A stretch of DNA of 28,323 nt. It comes from a virus. Positions 23,557 to 28,323 of this stretch are shown one piece after another (position 1 is the stretch's first letter; every line of letters starts with the position of its first letter). The position numbers were made by a program, and so were the translations under genes. The notes beneath the pieces were generated by a model. That model was not told the DNA's origin and did no database searches. It saw only the letters and a program-made list of their open reading frames with translations. The DNA is taken from positions 1 to 28,323 of IMG/VR virus record IMGVR_UViG_3300031841_000008; one strand, given 5' to 3'.

Positions 23557-23731
23557 CTTTTCTCCACATCAACTCATGTAAGAGTTTTTTCTGCTCATAC
23601 TCTGACATTATACACCAATCACGTATTTCGTCAATGGTCCTCATGCACCCTGCACAATAACTGTGTTCAATACGACACACCTTTATGCAGGGCGACTTAA
23701 CAGAGCCTATGTTAGGTCTACGATTTCGCAT
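23531..23731 (-). CDS. DUF1289 family protein
   Basis: 66 aa from ATG at 23729-23731 (GGGGA lies just upstream), or 71 aa if the ATG at 23746 is used; both overlap the nrdJ end. The core SPCIKVCRIEHSYCAGCMRT, followed by IDEIRDWCIMSEYEQKKLL, is the DUF1289 signature: SPCI.vC.....yC.GC.Rt.dEI..W..ms..e. The four conserved Cys probably bind a metal (zinc or Fe-S). The family is common in proteobacteria and its function is unknown. It lies directly after nrdJ; a redox or metal link to the reductase would be speculation. Confidence 0.75.
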   Translation of the reverse strand: MRNRRPNIGSVKSPCIKVCRIEHSYCAGCMRTIDEIRDWCIMSEYEQKKLLHELMWRKDETRKKEV

Positions 23732-25605
23732 ACGTCCCCAGAACATGCCATTGTCTGCATACCTGCTGTATTGTCTTCTTGTTCGTAATCAGACAGTTTA
23801 GACCAGTCAATGTCTTTAGGCATCAACGACGACAAAGTATCATAGTCTGATTTGTCGCAGTCCTGATAGGGTGCTTGTTGATAAGTATGATCTGAGTGTG
23901 GCAAGAATGACACACCTGACATCTCGTCAAAATGCTCATACACAAACGCACCTACAGATACCCATTCAGAATCACGTACTGACACAGTAATGCTAGGCTT
24001 ATGCTCACACCAGTGTCGTTGATACGTCAGCCACATTTCTAGCTGTTCGATAGCTGTCATATCGTTACGTGTTATAGCACCTGCTGGGGCTTTCTGTGGG
24101 AAGCTGAATACTGTCGTGTTATCAGGCTTCATCACATCAGGCTCATTAGGTACACCCTGATCAATCAGGAACTTGGTTAGGGGGTCTTTGTTGTCACCTC
24201 TAACAGTACGGATGTAATAAGGGCTGTGACGAGCGTGTATCCCACTAGCAGAATCAACGAGTTGGGAGACAGTGCCACTAGGTTTGACACAAGTGATAGC
24301 AGCAGAGTGAGGGATACCAAGACGTTCGCTCCATTCAGCATTTGTAGTAATCGCAACATTTTTAAGATGCTCCAAAGTTTTGGCTAACCCAGCATTAGCA
24401 CTGGTCATTAGCGGATTGTCCATGATGCCTGTTAGACTTACACCCAACAGACGCTCTTCTTCCGTATTATCACGCCAATCCTTAGAGAGGTACGGAAACT
24501 TTGTATAGGTAGATTGAATCGTACCTAAGATAGTCGCATATTTTACCTTACGTTCTATGTCTTCTATATTGTCAGTAGCACGTATTACGCACTCAGTAAG
24601 GTTGCAGAACTGCGCATTTTTGAGGATGATCTCACTACACGGATTCGTCCCGAAGTCACTGTCTGGATCACGACGACCATTCTTTGCAGCTTGCTTCTGT
24701 GACGCTTGACGGTTAAAGATGCCACGTTCACCTGACTTACTTTCGATCAGGGCTGTCCACTCACGCATGAATGTCTCTGCATCTGGCTTATCTGTATAAG
24801 CGACAGAGTTGTTAGCCAATGCACGATGACCGTAGTCAACATACCACTGACCAGACTTAGCATAACGCATCTTGTCGTCTGATAGGTTAGACAAACTAAT
24901 CATAGCACTACGGCGTACACCACCTACTACGACAATCTCCCCGATCTTACACATAATGTCGTGACATTCAATGGACGACAACTTACGGCCTGTAGCATTC
25001 AAGAACTTGTCGATAGTAAAGTTAAACAAGTCTACTAGTGGTGCTGGTCCTGATGCACGACCACCAAAGGTCTTTAATCTTGAACCTGCTGGACGTACTA
25101 ATCCAATGTCCCACTGTGGAATTTCACCTGACCACAACAGTGCTAACAACTGACGGTATGCTTTAGCCCAACCTTCTTTGCTGTCCTTAACTACAATCGT
25201 TGTCTCAGACTTGAATAGACGTTCTGGTACTTCTGGTAGCTTCTGAACATACTGACGTTCAACACTGAACCCTACCCCCGTGCCACACAACAGGATAAAC
25301 ATAGCCTCGTCAAATCGCTTGGGCTTGTCTACAGCTACGTAAGAGCAATTATACATACAGGTATTGTCACGGGCTGCTGCTGGTCCAGCGGTCATCATAG
25401 ATCGCATAGATGGCATAACCTCTAGTGACAGAATTGCATCACGAATATCTTTGATGTAGCTATCGTCACCTGCTATTGGCTTAACAATATTGTCGATGTA
25501 ACGGTCAACTGTCTCTGACCAAGTTTCACGCTTCTCGCCAGTCCAACGAGCATAACGTGATAGTGCAATAAAGTTTTGATAGGGGGTAGGGAGCATATTG
25601 TTCAT
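23707..25605 (-). CDS. nrdJ: Adenosylcobalamin-dependent (class II) ribonucleotide reductase
   Basis: 632 aa, ATG at 25603-25605 with an AGGAAG site. It reduces ribonucleotides to deoxyribonucleotides with a B12-derived radical. NPCSEIILKNAQFC contains the thiyl-radical Cys (C323) in the NPCSE motif and its partner C334, 11 residues on, the same spacing as C408/C419 of the Lactobacillus enzyme; N321 and E325 are also present. C87 (NTCMYNCSYVAV) is the likely third active-site Cys. The C-terminal C621 and C626 (CSGDVC) are the shuttle pair. MPSMRSMMTAGP and KPSGTVSQLVDSASGIHARH are also family marks. No split, intein or intron is visible. It is shorter than the Lactobacillus protein (about 739 aa), as phage forms often are. 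Confidence 0.92.
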   Translation of the reverse strand: MNNMLPTPYQNFIALSRYARWTGEKRETWSETVDRYIDNIVKPIAGDDSYIKDIRDAILSLEVMPSMRSMMTAGPAAARDNTCMYNCSYVAVDKPKRFDEAMFILLCGTGVGFSVERQYVQKLPEVPERLFKSETTIVVKDSKEGWAKAYRQLLALLWSGEIPQWDIGLVRPAGSRLKTFGGRASGPAPLVDLFNFTIDKFLNATGRKLSSIECHDIMCKIGEIVVVGGVRRSAMISLSNLSDDKMRYAKSGQWYVDYGHRALANNSVAYTDKPDAETFMREWTALIESKSGERGIFNRQASQKQAAKNGRRDPDSDFGTNPCSEIILKNAQFCNLTECVIRATDNIEDIERKVKYATILGTIQSTYTKFPYLSKDWRDNTEEERLLGVSLTGIMDNPLMTSANAGLAKTLEHLKNVAITTNAEWSERLGIPHSAAITCVKPSGTVSQLVDSASGIHARHSPYYIRTVRGDNKDPLTKFLIDQGVPNEPDVMKPDNTTVFSFPQKAPAGAITRNDMTAIEQLEMWLTYQRHWCEHKPSITVSVRDSEWVSVGAFVYEHFDEMSGVSFLPHSDHTYQQAPYQDCDKSDYDTLSSLMPKDIDWSKLSDYEQEDNTAGMQTMACSGDVCEIVDLT

Positions 25606-25621
25606 TCTTGTTCTTCCTGAT

Positions 25622-25708
25622 TTATTTTCTTGTTTCGCTTATAGCTATCCATGTAAAGCCTATAATTATAAGGGCTAATATTGAGACTGCTGTCAGTATG
25701 TCAGTCAC
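25622..25708 (-). CDS. 28-aa membrane peptide
   Basis: GTG at 25706-25708 overlaps the MazG-like gene stop by 4 bp (GTGA), stop TAA at 25622-25624. It encodes MTDILTAVSILALIIIGFTW and then IAISETRK: a single hydrophobic segment (about residues 4-23) between short polar ends. An AAAAGG sequence lies at the start. It fills most of the 99-nt gap between the MazG-like gene and nrdJ, which is otherwise unexplained in a unit without spacers. No family is recognised, and chance cannot be excluded. Confidence 0.45.
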   Translation of the reverse strand: MTDILTAVSILALIIIGFTWIAISETRK

Positions 25709-26067
25709 CTTTTGTCTCCATTTCCACTGAGGACCCCACGTTGCTTGCGATCCTGTAGCTTCTTTAGGTTGCTTGCAGCAAGGTCTGACATACTTACGTT
25801 CAGGTCACGACACAATGCAGCAATATACCATAGGCAGTCGCCTACCTCGTCTGCAATAGCCTCACGGTCAAACTTACCGTCACGTAGGATTTTCTTGACC
25901 TTGTTGGCTACCTCACCAGCCTCTGCTGCTAGACCTAATGCAGGGTAGATAACCTGATGCTCATGCTTATAGATAGCTGTCTTGGATGCCGCTGCTTGAT
26001 ATACGTTCATCTCCATCTCTGTTTGGCTAAAGTACTCAAACGCTTCTATGTCTTCTCTACTGATCAC
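25705..26067 (-). CDS. MazG-like nucleotide pyrophosphohydrolase
   Basis: 120 aa from GTG at 26065-26067, which overlaps the methyltransferase stop by 4 bp (GTGA) with GGAAGG about 8 nt upstream. A longer form (142 aa from 26133) would overlap the upstream gene by 70 bp and adds residues unlike the family, so I reject it. The core NVYQAAASKTAIYKHEHQVI, YPALGLAAEAGEVANKVKKI and IADEVGDCLWYIAALC has the MazG EExxE...ExxD metal-binding pattern (E-A-GE and E-x-GD). Such enzymes hydrolyse NTPs or dNTPs to monophosphates. In phages they may adjust nucleotide pools or lower the host stringent signal. The substrate here is unknown. Confidence 0.8.
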   Translation of the reverse strand: MISREDIEAFEYFSQTEMEMNVYQAAASKTAIYKHEHQVIYPALGLAAEAGEVANKVKKILRDGKFDREAIADEVGDCLWYIAALCRDLNVSMSDLAASNLKKLQDRKQRGVLSGNGDKR

Positions 26068-26609
26068 TCTATCAACCTTCCATAAAACTCTGTTGCACCT
26101 CTGTGGTTTCTGTCGAACAGGTACCACGCACAATTATCTTTACCTGTATGTTTAGACCCCTCGACCCACTTAACTCTTCCCACACTCACAATCTTAGAAC
26201 AGTAAGTCATAAGTGTTGCCGATTGCTTAGTATGCATCCAGTCTGCATCAAACAGTAACCAAGTAGGCATAATATCAAGCCACTTGTCTATAAAGTTATG
26301 TAAGAAGTTACGTTCCCACGGTGGGTTGGTAATACACAAATCTATATCCTGAACATTAAATATAGTAATATCTAAAGCGTCCCATTTATGTATATCACTT
26401 CTTTGTGGTTCTATGTCGCAAGCAAAGTGACAGTTACCTGAATACTCAGTCAATCGTTCGATATGATCTACAAGTCTACCGTCACCTGCACAAGGCTCTA
26501 CAAAGCTAAAACCATTTTGTGGTAGGTGATCTACTAGAGGTTTAACAGCTTCTTCTGGTGTAGGGTAGAAGTCCCTAGGTACCCTTTCAAATTGTGATCT
26601 CTTTCCCAT
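26064..26609 (-). CDS. DNA methyltransferase (N6-adenine type, probable)
   Basis: 181 aa, ATG at 26607-26609, sharing a base with the upstream stop (TGATG). FYPTP (14-18) and FVEPCAGDGRLVDHI (36-50) give the N-terminal and SAM-binding motif I, and CITNPPW (92-98) gives motif IV of the NPP(Y/W/F) class that acts on exocyclic amino groups, most often of adenine in DNA. CDIEPQRSDIHKWDALD fits motifs II-III. The length matches compact phage methyltransferases that have no target recognition domain of note. It may protect phage DNA from host restriction. No restriction endonuclease is next to it. A role on RNA or protein cannot be excluded. Confidence 0.75.
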   Translation of the reverse strand: MGKRSQFERVPRDFYPTPEEAVKPLVDHLPQNGFSFVEPCAGDGRLVDHIERLTEYSGNCHFACDIEPQRSDIHKWDALDITIFNVQDIDLCITNPPWERNFLHNFIDKWLDIMPTWLLFDADWMHTKQSATLMTYCSKIVSVGRVKWVEGSKHTGKDNCAWYLFDRNHRGATEFYGRLIE

Positions 26610-26806
26610 CAGTGTATTATAACCTCTTCTGCCATACCTAAATCTATCGAACTGTATTCTGCCAAAGCTATAGCCTCTTCCTCAGATAGGTTTTTGTCGT
26701 TCATGGCACGACCAACCAATATGAATTTAGACATATGTTTTAGTTTATCTATGTCGTCTTCTTGTTCGATAGCATCGTATGCTTGTATATAGTCTACTAA
26801 ACTCAT
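26609..26806 (-). CDS. 65-aa hypothetical protein
   Basis: I choose ATG at 26804-26806, which overlaps the endonuclease stop in ATGA and has AGAGGA 6 nt upstream; ATG 26812 would leave no space after that site. The protein is acidic and helical (LVDYIQAYDAIEQEDDIDKL, LSEEEAIALAEYSSIDLGMA) with no membrane segment or known motif. It sits between the endonuclease I-like and methyltransferase genes with a one-base overlap to the latter. Function is unknown. Confidence 0.6.
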   Translation of the reverse strand: MSLVDYIQAYDAIEQEDDIDKLKHMSKFILVGRAMNDKNLSEEEAIALAEYSSIDLGMAEEVIIH

Positions 26807-27183
26807 AACCATTCCTCTGGTATAGACTTGTCTGCGTACATAAACCCATTCTTGTCACACCATTGTGCATAAGTAGTCTTTGCACCTTTGTATAACTTTG
26901 CCCTAGAGTTCTGGAACACAAACCTGATGTCGTACATCGGGTGTTGCTTCTGTATCAGCAGATGTTTTTTTCTATCTGCTGTTGTGAAACGGCCCTTTGT
27001 CTCAACTATGATACCGTTGGGTAAGATGAAGTCTGGTGTATAGGTACGATCCTCTTCGACACGGTACTTAATCTTTTGTGTCTCATACTCATACTTAACA
27101 CCAGCTTCCTCTAATTCCTGTGATACCCTCTTTTCTAGACCAGAGCGATAGCCATACTTTATCGCTTGTCTGGTGGTTGCCAT
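26803..27183 (-). CDS. Endonuclease I-like Holliday junction resolvase (T7 gp3-type)
   Basis: 126 aa, ATG at 27181-27183. The sequence runs YGYRSGLEKRVSQELEEAGV, KYEYETQKIKYRV, YTPDFILPNGIIVETKG and then RKKHLLIQKQHPMYDIRFVF, matching T7 endonuclease I along most of its length. E17, D51, E61 and K63 are at the positions of the T7 active-site residues (E20, D55, E65, K67). It cuts branched DNA, resolves recombination intermediates and in T7 also helps break down host DNA. It overlaps the exonuclease gene by 25 bp. In T7, too, such genes are in the DNA-metabolism region, but here the virion genes are of siphovirus type. Confidence 0.9.
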   Translation of the reverse strand: MATTRQAIKYGYRSGLEKRVSQELEEAGVKYEYETQKIKYRVEEDRTYTPDFILPNGIIVETKGRFTTADRKKHLLIQKQHPMYDIRFVFQNSRAKLYKGAKTTYAQWCDKNGFMYADKSIPEEWL

Positions 27184-27866
27184 ATTTCACCTTCGTATCG
27201 CCGTAGCCAGAGTAATCTGGCATTTTCCACTGCACGGTCTACATCACCCTTGTAGGCTGTAAGAACCTCATTCCATAAGTCACGTTCTGAATTAGCACCC
27301 TTAAGTATCTTCTCAGCACGTTTAGGACCTACTTGAGGTATGCCGTGTATGTTGTCAGCACTATCACCAGTTAATATTTGAGTGTAGAAGAACTTAATTC
27401 CCTCGCTAGGGGTAACCTTCTTCATTGTATTCTTAACTGGGTTGTAGTGCCAGCATGGAACCTGTAGCATATCTTTATCTACCGACACAATAGTACAGTC
27501 ATGGTCGAGTTCTGTAGCATGTATCGCCAGACAGTCGTCTGCTTCTTGTTCCACACTGACAACTGTTTGCCAATCAGAGATCATATAGTCACGTATATAT
27601 TGAAGGTGTTCAGGCTTTTCACGTTTGGACCTGTTACCTTTGTATACATGTGTTTTAGCTATATCGTGCCTGAACTGATAGCCACTACCTGTTATGTAGA
27701 TTTGGTAGTCTTCTTCATTCCAAGGCCAACCACAAACGTACTCAATAGACATCTGTAGTATCTCGTCAACTTTGACACGGGCATTCCTTTTAGATTCACC
27801 CTCTGTAGAAAACGCTGCACGATAGGCGAATACATCACCGTCGATTAAAGCCTTTCCGTACTGCAT
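27159..27866 (-). CDS. 5'-3' exonuclease (FEN / T7 gp6-like)
   Basis: 235 aa from ATG at 27864-27866, sharing a base with the upstream stop (TGATG). The TTG at 27881 lies inside the upstream gene and is not needed. LIDGDVFAYRAAF (D9, D11) and VSVEQEADDCLA (E106, E108, D110, D111) give metal ligands, VSVDKDMLQV gives D130 and D132, and TGDSADNIHGIPQVGPKRAE (D168, D171 and the H3TH motif) completes the FEN family signature. The enzyme removes primers and trims 5' ends, and may degrade host DNA with the endonuclease I-like protein next to it. Lack of a polymerase domain and the small size fit a phage exonuclease. Confidence 0.85.
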   Translation of the reverse strand: MQYGKALIDGDVFAYRAAFSTEGESKRNARVKVDEILQMSIEYVCGWPWNEEDYQIYITGSGYQFRHDIAKTHVYKGNRSKREKPEHLQYIRDYMISDWQTVVSVEQEADDCLAIHATELDHDCTIVSVDKDMLQVPCWHYNPVKNTMKKVTPSEGIKFFYTQILTGDSADNIHGIPQVGPKRAEKILKGANSERDLWNEVLTAYKGDVDRAVENARLLWLRRYEGEIWQPPDKR

Positions 27867-28066
27867 CAGAAAGCCGACCAATCATATTCGCCACCTTCCT
27901 TGTGCGCCCCGATGGATTCCACGTATGTGTATCCCGCTGATAGGGCAGCATCATGATATAAATGTAAGAGATCATTTAGACTATCTACCTCTGCTCTTTC
28001 GATGGTGACGGAGCCTGAAACCCCGTCCTCATCTTTATCCATTACAAAACTAATCTGGACCTGCAT
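27866..28066 (-). CDS. 66-aa hypothetical protein
   Basis: ATG at 28064-28066 in TAATG, stop shared with the exonuclease start (TGATG). It encodes VQISFVMDKDEDGVSGSVTI and then AEVDSLNDLLHLYHDAALSA, ending GGEYDWSAF. A beta-strand, loop and helix arrangement is likely. Nothing matches a family I know. The position between an ssDNA-binding-like protein and the exonuclease suggests a small DNA-metabolism partner. DKDEDG resembles part of an EF-hand loop but lacks the rest. Confidence 0.6.
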   Translation of the reverse strand: MQVQISFVMDKDEDGVSGSVTIERAEVDSLNDLLHLYHDAALSAGYTYVESIGAHKEGGEYDWSAF

Positions 28067-28323
28067 TACACTGCCGCAGAAAAGATCATGTCATCTTCTG
28101 ATGGTTCGCTTGTACGTTCCACCAACTCAGTAACAGCAATGCCATTTAGTCGTACACCATTACCATCGGCATAGGTTTCAAACTGTACCTTGGCACGTGT
28201 ACCATTGCCTAGTTCACCATCATCAGAGAATGACCACTTACGAACTTCCTCTTTTCCTTGACGTAGGTCAACAACCTTAACAGGTCCACCAAGGTTTACG
28301 TTCTCCTTAGTCATAGGGTCAAT
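28066..28323 (-). CDS. ssDNA-binding-like protein, C-terminal part (5' truncated)
   Basis: The frame is open to the window edge. An in-frame ATG at 28312-28314 exists, but codons before it (IDP) and family lengths suggest a longer protein. KENVNLGGPVKVVDLRQ, ELGNGTRAKVQFETYADGNG and VRLNGIAVTELVE match the end of phage OB-fold ssDNA-binding proteins of the DUF2815 / T7 gp2.5-like kind ('iGNGs.a.v.f..Y.......G..l.gvqv.dLve'). The acidic tail (SEPSEDDMIF) is typical and binds partner replication proteins. The stop overlaps the next start in TAATG. Assigned from pattern and neighbours; the first half is not available. Confidence 0.6.
   Translation of the reverse strand: MDPMTKENVNLGGPVKVVDLRQGKEEVRKWSFSDDGELGNGTRAKVQFETYADGNGVRLNGIAVTELVERTSEPSEDDMIFSAAV

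Noticed and set aside
23341-23700. 119-aa plus-strand frame opposite the PD-(D/E)XK-like and DUF1289 genes
   Set aside because: It runs against a tightly packed minus-strand unit and looks like random Cys/Leu/Val-rich translation.
26068-26133. Longer start for the MazG-like gene
   Set aside because: It would overlap the methyltransferase gene by 70 bp and adds residues unlike the family; GTG 26067 with GTGA overlap and GGAAGG upstream is better.
27866-28066. EF-hand loop in the 66-aa protein (DKDEDG)
   Set aside because: Only the first half of the loop pattern is present; the acidic residue at position 12 and surrounding helix are lacking.
1-28323. tRNA genes, integrase, attachment sites or insertion sequences
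   Set aside because: I looked for cloverleaf-like stretches, recombinase motifs and terminal inverted repeats and saw none. The phage may be strictly lytic, but the window is only part of the genome.
1-28323. A complete defence or anti-defence island
   Set aside because: Beyond the single methyltransferase and small unknown genes no multi-gene system of this kind can be supported.

Overview
The window is a piece of the genome of a tailed bacteriophage with a long, non-contractile tail (siphovirus type). No chromosomal, rRNA, tRNA, integrase, transposase or CRISPR sequence is visible. The host is inferred to be a marine alphaproteobacterium, possibly of the Roseobacter group. The reasons are the tail tip resembling that of gene transfer agents (distal tail protein, DUF2163-like hub, DUF6950 protein, large J-like protein), the B12-dependent ribonucleotide reductase, the DUF1289 protein, and fibre proteins of a style common in marine phages. 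The host assignment is inference only.

The plus strand (1 to about 22.63 kb) is one dense late transcription unit. From the left edge it holds a truncated tail fibre (1-1442), a 665-aa repeat-rich fibre-like protein, a tail-fibre chaperone-like protein, a 406-aa protein with about 17 short 'LTGQD' repeats, a BppU-N-like protein and a 239-aa structural protein. The head module follows: an XkdF-type prohead protease fused to two extra domains, scaffold, DUF2190-type decoration protein and major capsid protein. A hairpin after the capsid gene may be a terminator. The neck and tail genes come next: unknown 131 aa, adaptor, stopper, gp10-like tail completion protein, tail terminator, tail tube, a tail assembly chaperone pair that appears joined by a -1 frameshift, tape measure, and the tail-tip genes ending in a 1057-aa J-like protein. 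A second chaperone-like gene and a lysis cassette complete the unit: M15 peptidase, four small membrane or hypothetical proteins (one with an EF-hand loop, one only 34 aa) and a lipoprotein with a C-terminal membrane segment. A strong rho-independent terminator lies at 22646-22680.

The minus strand (28323 down to 22684) is a convergent, tightly overlapping unit for DNA metabolism. In transcription order it holds the end of an ssDNA-binding-like protein, a 66-aa unknown, a FEN-type 5'-3' exonuclease, a T7 gp3-like endonuclease I (Holliday junction resolvase), a 65-aa unknown, an N6-adenine-type methyltransferase, a MazG-like pyrophosphohydrolase, a 28-aa membrane peptide, the class II ribonucleotide reductase NrdJ, a DUF1289 protein, a PD-(D/E)XK-like protein, a DUF3310 protein and a 48-aa membrane protein. 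Together these would degrade host DNA, resolve recombination intermediates and supply dNTPs, while the plus strand builds and releases virions. Terminase, portal, DNA polymerase and helicase are not in the window.

The points most worth checking are the split chaperone, the EF-hand membrane protein, the candidate single-gene spanin, the three-part protease fusion, several genes of 28-48 aa, and the placement of fibre genes ahead of the head genes.
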